18,933 bases of DNA from positions 1 through 18,933 of the forward strand of contig JBMNPE010000029.1 in NCBI GenBank assembly GCA_050943435.1, read 5' to 3'. A program made the position numbers and the translations under genes. The notes beneath the pieces are model-generated. The model saw nothing but the letters and a program-made list of their open reading frames with translations, made no database searches and was not told the DNA's origin. The DNA comes from RGIG5675 sp050943435 (GTDB taxonomy: Bacteria > Bacillota > Clostridia > Oscillospirales > Ruminococcaceae). This document shows, piece after piece, positions 13,906-18,933 of this stretch (positions within the stretch are counted from its first letter, which is position 1; each line of letters opens with the position of its first letter).

Positions 13906-15122
13906 CTATTTGCCCCCGCGGCCGCGGATCCTGCGGTAAACCCGCTCGACCATGCCCACTGCAGGTTGTATCCCCCGCAGTCGCCGTCAACATCTACGAC
14001 CTCTCCTGCAGCATAGAGCCCGGGCACAAGGCAGCTCTCGAGGCTGTCTTTGAATTCAAGGCCGTTTATTCCGCCGGCAGACGCCTGGGCGTCATCGAAT
14101 CCAGGGACGCCCTTTACCTCTGCCCTCAGCGAGGAAACCGATGAAGCGAGCTTCACTATCCCGCCCTCCGTGATGGAAGAAGCAGGAGCGGAAGGTTTTA
14201 TCCCCGCGTTTTTAACAGCAGCCAGGCTGAGGCGCGAATGCAGGAATCCCTCAAAGATCTTCCCGGCCTCCATGGACGGCCTGTCCTTTATTATCTTCTT
14301 TAAATATTCCTCTGAGTTTCCTTCCAGCTCATCCGGGAGAAGGTCGAGCACAATGCTCCGGGCCCTGCCCTCTGACACTGTTCCCGAGATGTCAAATGCC
14401 GCGGGACCGCTTATCCCGTCCTTGACAAACTGGAATTCCCCGCATGACTCCGCAGTGATTTGCCCGGAAGCATCCAGAAGCTTTGCATTCGCCTGGGCCC
14501 TTATCCCGTCTAGAGGGGGCAGCCAGTCCGCCCGGGCAAGTATCCTCGATATGGAAGGCCTGGGTTCAATGAGTGTATGTCCGAAGCTCCCGAGGAGGGA
14601 ATATCCGTCCCTGCATCCGCCGAGCTTCGGCGCCGTGGGTCCTCCGGTGCATACGACCACCCTGTCCGCTTTAAACGCCGCACCTGTTTCTGTTATTATT
14701 TCAAACCTGCCGCCGTGCGGGGAAATCCGTGCAGCCCTGCTTTCAGGAACGAGCCTGACTCCCCGGGCTGCGGCCTCCGCCCTCAGCACGTCTAGCACAC
14801 TGGAAGCCCTGTCGCTGTAGGGATACGTCCTGCCCCTCCCGTCATCCACGGTGATGAGCCCCATGCCTCGGAATAACTCGAGAGTCTCTTCCCTTCCGAA
14901 GGAAGAAAATACCCTCTCAGCGAGCTCCTTTCCCGTGCCGTGGTAGTGGGACATGTCCATGTCCCTGTTGGACAGGTTGCACCTGCCGTTCCCGGTAGCG
15001 AGCAGCTTCCTCCCGGCGCGCTTCTGTCCTTCCAGGAGGAGGACTTCTGTTCCGGCGATGTGCGAGGCGGCACAGGCGGCCATGAGGCCGGACGCACCTG
15101 CTCCGATAACAGCAACAACCAT
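13902..15122 (-). CDS. NAD(P)/FAD-dependent oxidoreductase, HI0933/YhiN (BaiN-like) family
   Basis: The 406-residue protein starts MVVAVIGAGASGLMAACAAS, a dinucleotide-binding Rossmann fold. KRAGRKLLATGNGRCNLSN (about 34-52) and the C-terminal GLYAAGEVVDVDGDCGGYNLQWAWSSG are signatures of the HI0933/YhiN group. GISGPAAFDIS is also conserved. In Clostridium scindens, the related BaiN is reported as a bile-acid pathway reductase, but most members have no known substrate and are present in bacteria without bile-acid 7-dehydroxylation. No bai genes occur here. The frame extends 7 codons upstream, but GGGAGGA lies 9 bases before the ATG at 15122 and would fall inside the longer version, so 15122 is chosen. 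It is the first gene of the five-gene run and overlaps the next by 4 bases. Confidence 0.88.
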   Translation of the reverse strand: MVVAVIGAGASGLMAACAASHIAGTEVLLLEGQKRAGRKLLATGNGRCNLSNRDMDMSHYHGTGKELAERVFSSFGREETLELFRGMGLITVDDGRGRTYPYSDRASSVLDVLRAEAAARGVRLVPESRAARISPHGGRFEIITETGAAFKADRVVVCTGGPTAPKLGGCRDGYSLLGSFGHTLIEPRPSISRILARADWLPPLDGIRAQANAKLLDASGQITAESCGEFQFVKDGISGPAAFDISGTVSEGRARSIVLDLLPDELEGNSEEYLKKIIKDRPSMEAGKIFEGFLHSRLSLAAVKNAGIKPSAPASSITEGGIVKLASSVSSLRAEVKGVPGFDDAQASAGGINGLEFKDSLESCLVPGLYAAGEVVDVDGDCGGYNLQWAWSSGFTAGSAAAGANR

Positions 15123-15151
15123 CCCGAGAACTCCTCCCAGCATTTTTTCTG

Positions 15152-15160
15152 ATTATAGCA
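15152..15160 (-). promoter_or_regulatory. Extended -10 promoter of the flavoprotein/U32 operon
   Basis: The - strand reads TGCTATAAT, an extended -10 with a perfect TATAAT hexamer, about 30 bases before the ATG at 15122. It sits immediately downstream of the terminator of the ABC operon, so the two units are cleanly separated. The -35 position overlaps the hairpin and is poor. Confidence 0.65.
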
Positions 15161-15163
15161 TAA

Positions 15164-15187
15164 CGGCGTGCCGCAAAAGGCACGCCG
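15164..15187 (-). terminator. Terminator of the amino-acid ABC operon
   Basis: CGGCGTGCC (15164-15172) pairs perfectly with GGCACGCCG (15179-15187) around a 6-base loop, 20 bases after the ATPase stop. The - strand downstream reads TTATGCTAT, so the U tract is weak; the strong stem may still be enough. Confidence 0.7.
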
Positions 15188-15207
15188 CGGAGTCCGTTCT
15201 GACAGCG

Positions 15208-15954
15208 TCAGATGACGTTTATTACCTTCGAGAGGAAGTCCGCAGTGCGGGGGTCCTTCGGGGACGTGAATATCTGCTCAGGGGTCCCCTCTTCCCTTAT
15301 CGCCCCTCCGTCTACAAACACAACCCTGGAGGCGGCCTTCTGGGCGAAGCCCATCTCGTGGGTGACGACCACCATTGTGGCGCCGCTCTCTGCGAGGTCC
15401 TTCATGACCTGCAGCACTTCTCCCACCATCTCGGGATCCAATGCGCTCGTGGGCTCGTCAAACAGCATCACGTCGGGATTCATCGCGAGGGCCCTGACAA
15501 TTGCTATCCTCTGCTTCTGCCCGCCTGAAAGCCTGCTGGGATATTCCTGGGCCTTGTCCTGGAGTCCGACCCTCTCAAGCAGCTCCATGGCGGTCTTTTC
15601 GGCTTCCCCCTTGCTCTTCTTGAGGACGAGCTCCGGGCAAATGCAGATGTTTTCGAGAACATTCAGGTTGTTGAACAGGTTGAAGTTCTGGAACACCATC
15701 CCTATCTTGCGGCGGATCATGTTTATGTCGACGCCCTTGGCGCAGATGTCGGTTCCCTCAAAGAGCACCTTGCCGGATGTGGGTTCCTCAAGTCTGTTGA
15801 GGCAGCGCAGAAGGGTCGACTTGCCGCTTCCGGAAGGTCCTATGATTGCGACGCATTCTCCCTTCCTTATCTGCATATTTATTCCACTGAGGACCTCCAG
15901 ATCTCCGAAACTCTTCTTGAGATCAACGGTCTCTATAAGCACTTCACCTGTCAC
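15208..15954 (-). CDS. Polar amino-acid ABC transporter, ATP-binding protein (GlnQ-type)
   Basis: The 248-residue ATPase has all ABC motifs: Walker A GPSGSGKST (39-47), Q-loop FQNFNLF (88-94), signature LSGGQ (142-146), Walker B VMLFDE (162-167), D-loop SALDP and the switch His199 (VTHEMGFA). The length and the sequence EPTSGKVLFEGTDI are typical of the polar amino-acid uptake group (GlnQ, ArtP, HisP). It drives import through the membrane partner encoded just upstream. The start is GTG at 15954, overlapping the permease gene by 11 bases, with AGAGG 10 bases upstream. No tool in the sequence can tell which amino acid is moved; close relatives take glutamine, arginine, histidine or cystine. 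Confidence 0.95.
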   Translation of the reverse strand: MTGEVLIETVDLKKSFGDLEVLSGINMQIRKGECVAIIGPSGSGKSTLLRCLNRLEEPTSGKVLFEGTDICAKGVDINMIRRKIGMVFQNFNLFNNLNVLENICICPELVLKKSKGEAEKTAMELLERVGLQDKAQEYPSRLSGGQKQRIAIVRALAMNPDVMLFDEPTSALDPEMVGEVLQVMKDLAESGATMVVVTHEMGFAQKAASRVVFVDGGAIREEGTPEQIFTSPKDPRTADFLSKVINVI

Positions 15955-16624
15955 TTTTCTTAAGCCTCTTTTCGAACAGGCTCACGCCTTTCCCGACTAT
16001 CAGGTTGAGTGCGAGATAGATGAGAGCCGATATGTAGTAGCACGGAAGCGGATTGTACGTGCGCGTAACGACTATGCCGTTGTTGTACATCAGGTCGCTT
16101 ATCCCGAAGTACTGGATGATCGATGTCTCCTTGATCATGCTCATGAACTCGTTCCCTATTGCAGGCAGGATATTCTTTATGGCCTGCGGCATGACTATCT
16201 TCATCATCACCTGTCCCTTGGTCATGCCCATCGAGCTCGCGGCCTCGGACTGTCCGACATCTACGGCCTGTATTCCAGATCGTATAATCTCTGCGACATA
16301 TGCCGAAGAGTTCATCGAAAGTGCCACGACGCACGGGATGATCCTGTCTATCCCGACTCCCCAGATCTTCACGTCAGGATAATTAATGAAGTCAAGGGAG
16401 TACATGATGATGAACAGCTGCACGAGAAGAGGTGTTCCACGGATGACCGAAGTGTATATGTTCGAAAGCCAGCTCAGCGGCTTTATCCTTGACAGCCTCA
16501 TGAATGCGATGATGCAGCCGAGAATGAAGCCCAGAAAGACCGTCAGCAAGGAGATGATTACAGTCGTCCTCGTCCCCCTCAGGAAGTAGTCGTAGTACTC
16601 AACCAGAATCTGCCACATGTTCAT
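15944..16624 (-). CDS. Polar amino-acid ABC transporter, permease (GlnP/HisM-type)
   Basis: The 226-residue protein has a short N-terminus, then about five hydrophobic helices in the standard HisMQ layout. TSVIRGTPLLVQLFIIMYS (about 58-76) and the cytoplasmic EAA loop EAASSMGMTKGQVMMKIVMPQA (about 132-153) are hallmarks of this group. It forms the membrane channel as a homodimer or with a second permease and couples to the GlnQ-type ATPase through the EAA loop. The ATG at 16624 has AGGTGA 7 bases upstream. The gene is first in its two-gene unit and is driven by a near-perfect promoter. A substrate-binding protein gene is absent on both sides, although these importers need one; it must be encoded elsewhere. 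Confidence 0.95.
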   Translation of the reverse strand: MNMWQILVEYYDYFLRGTRTTVIISLLTVFLGFILGCIIAFMRLSRIKPLSWLSNIYTSVIRGTPLLVQLFIIMYSLDFINYPDVKIWGVGIDRIIPCVVALSMNSSAYVAEIIRSGIQAVDVGQSEAASSMGMTKGQVMMKIVMPQAIKNILPAIGNEFMSMIKETSIIQYFGISDLMYNNGIVVTRTYNPLPCYYISALIYLALNLIVGKGVSLFEKRLKKSDR

Positions 16625-16643
16625 ATTTCCGTCACCTAATATT

Positions 16644-16662
16644 TATGCATCAATAATGCATA
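16644..16662. promoter_or_regulatory. Operator-like inverted repeat at the ABC operon start
   Basis: TATGCAT, five bases, ATGCATA form a perfect 7-bp inverted repeat that overlaps the predicted start of transcription of the ABC operon (about -5 to +14). ATGCAT is itself palindromic, so the element can also be read as a direct repeat. It resembles a repressor site in position; the regulator is unknown. Confidence 0.45.
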
Positions 16663-16663
16663 T

Positions 16664-16692
16664 ATATTAATGTTGTCCGTACCCCGTGTCAA
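16664..16692 (-). promoter_or_regulatory. Promoter of the amino-acid ABC operon
   Basis: On the - strand TTGACA (16692-16687, perfect) and TAATAT (16669-16664) are separated by 17 bases. Transcription should begin near 16657, giving a leader of about 33 bases. Its -35 lies within the spacer of the divergent promoter for the thioesterase. Confidence 0.8.
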
Positions 16693-16701
16693 TGGTAAAA
16701 T
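16673..16701 (+). promoter_or_regulatory. Promoter of the thioesterase gene, interleaved with the ABC promoter
   Basis: TTGTCC (16673-16678) and TAAAAT (16696-16701) are separated by 17 bases on the + strand. Transcription would begin near 16708. The two divergent promoters share the same 30 bases, so polymerase could not occupy both at once. Confidence 0.55.
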
Positions 16702-16801
16702 GGACGCATTAAGGGCACATTATTGTCAATAAGTTGTTGAATTTGACGCCGTCGGACGTTTGTCAAGCGTCCGCCGCGCCGCTGGAAAGCTGGCGTTTGA
16801 A

Positions 16802-17524
16802 TTGGACTACAAATATTCAAAAAATATACCTGTTCTACCGAGCATGTGCGACTACACCGGGAAGCTGTCGATTCCTGAAATATTCATCCTGTGCATGGAT
16901 ATAGCTAGCGCACACGCGCAGTCTATGGGAATAGGGTACTACGCCCTCAAGGAGAAGAACCTCTTCTGGATGGTCATAAGGACAAAGGTCGAGATACTGC
17001 GCAGGCCGTCCCTGGCTGAGGAGATTGAGGTTTCCACATGGCCCGAGCTCCCGTCCGGGATGAAATGCGACAGGTACTACGGCATCACCTCAGACGGGGA
17101 GGAGCTCGTCCGCGGGATGACGGAATGGGGCGTATTCAGCATGGATTCCATGAGGCTCGTGAGGACGGAAGGCCTCATACCTCCTGAATTCATCGAACCG
17201 CACGAGAAGCCGTGCAGCTCCGGGTTTTCAAGGATATCGAGGGACTTTTCCTCTTGCCCTGAGATCGGGACATACAAGATAATGTCCGTGGATGTCGACC
17301 TCGAACACCACATGAACAACACTTCCTACGTGAGGGCCCTCATGAGCATGTTCTCATCTGAGGAAGCCGCTTCCATGGACATAAAGTCGATGGAAGTCCA
17401 CTACAGGGCACAGTGCCTCGAGGGTGAGGAGCTGAGGTTCCTGGAGAGGCCTGTCCAGGGCGGGAAGGAGTACGGCGCATTCTGCGGCGACAGGCTCTCC
17501 CTTATGGCCAGGATCGAGTACTGA
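16802..17524 (+). CDS. Acyl-ACP thioesterase (FatA/FatB-like, double hot-dog) with altered active-site residues
   Basis: From a TTG at 16802 the protein has 240 residues in two hot-dog halves. Half one contains DYTGKLSIPEIF, MDIASAHAQSMGIGYYALKEKNLFWMVIRTKVEILRRP (split by family-typical 'W..' at Trp56) and EVSTWPELPSGMKCDRYYGI. Half two contains VDVDLEHHMNNTSYVRAL (163-180) and the VHYRAQCLEGEEL strand (199-211). Enzymes of this family release free fatty acids from acyl-ACP in the cytoplasm. The usual 'DxNxHxNN' reads D166-x-E168-x-H170-x-N-N here, so the catalytic Asn is Glu; the Glu normally before the conserved Cys is Gln204, with Cys205 kept. No strong ribosome site is seen. A TTG at 16760 gives 14 more residues but has no site and poor family fit; an in-frame stop at 16730 rules out anything earlier. 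Confidence 0.85.
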   Translation: MDYKYSKNIPVLPSMCDYTGKLSIPEIFILCMDIASAHAQSMGIGYYALKEKNLFWMVIRTKVEILRRPSLAEEIEVSTWPELPSGMKCDRYYGITSDGEELVRGMTEWGVFSMDSMRLVRTEGLIPPEFIEPHEKPCSSGFSRISRDFSSCPEIGTYKIMSVDVDLEHHMNNTSYVRALMSMFSSEEAASMDIKSMEVHYRAQCLEGEELRFLERPVQGGKEYGAFCGDRLSLMARIEY

Positions 17525-17557
17525 TCAGGAAGACTATAAAATAATCAGACAGCAGAA

Positions 17558-17584
17558 TGCCGGGGCCCTGTGCGGGCCCCGGCA
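17558..17584. terminator. Bidirectional terminator between thioesterase and nucleoside hydrolase genes
   Basis: TGCCGGGGCCC (17558-17568) pairs perfectly with GGGCCCCGGCA (17574-17584) around a 5-base loop. It is an 11-bp, nearly all G-C stem between convergent stop codons. The T runs on both sides are short, so it relies on stem strength. Confidence 0.75.
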
Positions 17585-17607
17585 CTGTATTGCCAGCTGT
17601 ATGTTTG

Positions 17608-18597
17608 TCAGTCGCTGAGCTTGAGCGAATCCGCGAGAATCCTTACGAACTTCTCCCTGTCGGCATGGAGAGCAAGCCTGCAGTTGGGCTTTTTGTCGGG
17701 GTGCCTCTTCTCGACATCGCATACGGACATGCCGTCGCAAGGGCCTCCGGAAAAGTCCACGTCAACCCAGACATCCCTCATGTCGTCGATCACCGACGGA
17801 TCGAGGACATATGCAGTGCAGAGCGCGTCGTGGATAGGCGCGGCGTCCTCTTCCTCCATGGGCTGCCAGGCGCTGTACCCCTTGATCCTTCCGCTCACGA
17901 GCTTCTCCATCATCTGTGCAGCCCTGGTTCCGCATGCGCACATTTCCCTGAGCTCGCTGCCCTTCACATAGGCGCTGTGCGTTGCGTCGAGCGGGATGAG
18001 GGTGATGCTGAGTCCGGAATCCATGACTATCTTAGCCGCTTCAGGGTCGATCCACCAGTTGAACTCGGAAACGGCCGTGACATTCCCGACGTGGTACGCT
18101 CCGCCCATTATCACGACTTCTTCTATTTTGTCCTTTATCCTCGGCTCTATCCTAAGGGCATGTGCGATGTTTGTGAGGGGGCCCACAGGGATGAGCGTGA
18201 TTTTGTCGGGGCTCGCCATCAGCGTCTCTACGAGCCAGATCACTGCGGACTCCTTCTGGGGCTTTGAGACTGCGGCCGGAAGGTCGAGGTAATCCCCGTG
18301 GATGCTGGACTGCCCTGACGCGCACCCGTTCTTGCCGCCGTACGGTATCCTGGGCCTCCTCCACGGGCTGAGCGTGGACGCATACGGGAGCTCGCACCCC
18401 CTGTATACGGGGATTCTGCTGTTCATCCAGTCCACGACCCTGAGGGTGTTCTCTGTCGTGTAGTCTATCCCCCTGTTTCCGTTTACGGAGCAGAGCCCGA
18501 GGATTTCCATCTTTTCCGGATGCAGCATCCCGAGCATCATGGCTATTGCGTCGTCCGAACCGGTGTCGACATCGAATATTACCTTTCTCCTGTCCAT
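17608..18597 (-). CDS. Nucleoside hydrolase (inosine-uridine preferring type)
   Basis: The 329-residue enzyme splits ribonucleosides into base and ribose. The calcium and ribose site is clear: FDVDTGSDDAIAM (8-20; Asp9, Asp11, Asp15, Asp16), IPVGPLTNIAHAL (136-148), VVIMGGAY (161-168), EFNWWIDPEAA (178-188; Asn180, Asp184) and APIHDALCTAY (253-263; His256, Asp257). The length is normal (about 310-330). Preference for purine or pyrimidine nucleosides cannot be told, since the second half lacks a diagnostic motif I can rely on. It is cytoplasmic, with no signal peptide. The ATG has AGGAGA about 7 bases upstream. It follows nrdG on the same strand but a terminator lies directly before its ribosome site, so its expression needs read-through or an internal promoter. 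Confidence 0.93.
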   Translation of the reverse strand: MDRRKVIFDVDTGSDDAIAMMLGMLHPEKMEILGLCSVNGNRGIDYTTENTLRVVDWMNSRIPVYRGCELPYASTLSPWRRPRIPYGGKNGCASGQSSIHGDYLDLPAAVSKPQKESAVIWLVETLMASPDKITLIPVGPLTNIAHALRIEPRIKDKIEEVVIMGGAYHVGNVTAVSEFNWWIDPEAAKIVMDSGLSITLIPLDATHSAYVKGSELREMCACGTRAAQMMEKLVSGRIKGYSAWQPMEEEDAAPIHDALCTAYVLDPSVIDDMRDVWVDVDFSGGPCDGMSVCDVEKRHPDKKPNCRLALHADREKFVRILADSLKLSD

Positions 18598-18610
18598 ATT
18601 GTTCTCTCCT

Positions 18611-18641
18611 AAAAAAATTCCGCCCCGCTCGTGCGGGACGG
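18611..18641 (-). terminator. Terminator between nrdG and the nucleoside hydrolase gene
   Basis: On the - strand CCGTCCCGC (18641-18633) pairs with GCGGGGCGG (18628-18620), with one G-U, around a 4-base loop, followed by seven T (18617-18611). The ribosome site of the nucleoside hydrolase (18610-18605) begins at the very next base. Confidence 0.88.
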
Positions 18642-18647
18642 TTAATT

Positions 18648-18932
18648 TCAGTTGTTGAGCCCCGACAGGACAATATTACCATCTTTCAGGGTCTTTTTTA
18701 CGTCTATTATCCTCTGGTTTGAGCTCCCCCTGAAGTTCAGGGTTATATCCTTGAGCGCCTCGACGAATTCTCCGTCTACCAATATGTCAATCATTGACAG
18801 AATCCTGTCCGTCCACTCGCAGCGGCACCTGTCATTCCCGGGGTCCGTGAGCTCCTCCCAGGTGTATCCCGAATATATCCAGATAGTCGCATGGGGAACC
18901 TCTGCGCGCACCCTCTCGAGGAATGGTCCGAT
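18648..18932 (-). CDS. nrdG: Anaerobic ribonucleoside-triphosphate reductase activating protein, C-terminal part (runs off window)
   Basis: Only the last 94 or so residues are present; the frame stays open to the right edge (IGPFLERVRAEVPHATIWIYSGYTWEEL). These match the C-terminal half of NrdG: TIWIYSGYTWEEL, SMIDILVDGEFV and the nearly invariant RGSSNQRIIDV. NrdG is the radical-SAM activase that uses a [4Fe-4S] cluster and S-adenosylmethionine to form the glycyl radical on NrdD, allowing dNTP synthesis without oxygen. The CxxxCxxC cluster motif lies outside the window. The GTG at 18911 is an internal valine rather than the start, since the frame continues upstream with family-like sequence. 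It marks the organism as capable of anaerobic growth. It ends 48 bases before the nucleoside hydrolase gene, with a terminator between. Confidence 0.92.
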   Translation of the reverse strand: MGPFLERVRAEVPHATIWIYSGYTWEELTDPGNDRCRCEWTDRILSMIDILVDGEFVEALKDITLNFRGSSNQRIIDVKKTLKDGNIVLSGLNN

Positions 18933-18933
18933 G

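Noticed and set aside
14050..14820. 256-codon open frame antisense to the BaiN-like gene
   Set aside because: Low-complexity Ser/Pro/Ala translation with no ribosome site; the opposite strand has complete flavoprotein motifs.
15212..16492. 426-codon open frame antisense to the ABC transporter genes
   Set aside because: Serine-rich, motif-free translation spanning two well-supported genes and their junction; a shadow of codon use.
16742..16775. CGGACG/CGTCCG hairpin near the 5' end of the thioesterase transcript as a riboswitch
   Set aside because: Six base pairs only, with no larger conserved structure; not enough for a riboswitch or T-box.
1..18933. CRISPR array, insertion sequence, prophage or toxin-antitoxin pair
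   Set aside because: No regularly spaced repeats, transposase or integrase motifs, or small paired toxin-like genes are seen; the gene content is uniformly metabolic.

Overview
The window reads as a chromosomal segment of an anaerobic low-copy-repeat Gram-positive bacterium, most likely a member of the Clostridia (Bacillota). The reasons are strong AGGAGG-type ribosome binding sites, sigma-A-like promoters with 17-base spacers, a clostridial gene set (Rrf2 regulator with three cysteines, YhiN/BaiN-like and COG2509 flavoproteins, long U32 protein, stand-alone DAK-type C-terminal domain, NrdG of the anaerobic ribonucleotide reductase), frequent TTG and GTG starts, and heavy use of AGG for arginine together with a tRNA-Arg(CCU). 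The family within Clostridia cannot be fixed from the sequence alone. I see no prophage, transposase, CRISPR array or other mobile element; this looks like ordinary metabolic chromosome.

Layout, left to right. (1) 2-1033 (+): the 3' part of a gene for a protein made of about four 'GMT..EV' repeat units, ending at a two-way terminator. (2) 1094-2047 (-): membrane-anchored family 2 glycosyltransferase with its own extended -10 promoter. (3) 2180-4808 (-): likely operon cysK, pyridoxal/pyridoxamine kinase, Rrf2 regulator, small DAK-like protein, driven by a consensus promoter (TTGACA, 17 bases, TATAAT) with a CTACT/AGTAG inverted repeat just after the predicted start of transcription. (4) 5029-6510 (+): MATE efflux transporter, divergent from cysK; its terminator lies inside the 3' end of the opposing galM gene. 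(5) 6550-9020 (-): ADP-ribosylglycohydrolase family protein followed by aldose 1-epimerase. (6) 9183-9259 (-): tRNA-Arg(CCU) with promoter and terminator. (7) 9378-15122 (-): compact five-gene run: YhiN/BaiN-like flavoprotein, COG2509 flavoprotein, U32 protein, cysteine hydrolase, DUF1871-like protein, with 4-base start/stop overlaps between the first three. (8) 15208-16624 (-): amino-acid ABC permease and ATPase without a binding-protein gene. (9) 16802-17524 (+): acyl-ACP thioesterase, with a promoter interleaved with the ABC promoter. (10) 17608-18932 (-): nucleoside hydrolase preceded by the 3' end of nrdG, separated by a terminator.

How the genes may work together: the cysK operon joins a PLP enzyme, a PLP-forming kinase and a probable thiol or Fe-S sensing repressor, which suggests a self-regulated cysteine module. 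The five-gene run combines two flavin oxidoreductases with a U32 protein of the RNA-hydroxylation type. Several loci act on ribosyl or sugar bonds (ADP-ribosylglycohydrolase, mutarotase, nucleoside hydrolase), but they are not in one operon. No clearly new multi-gene system is visible; the best leads are the altered active-site residues of the thioesterase, the cysK operator, the terminator hidden in galM and the flavoprotein/U32 operon.
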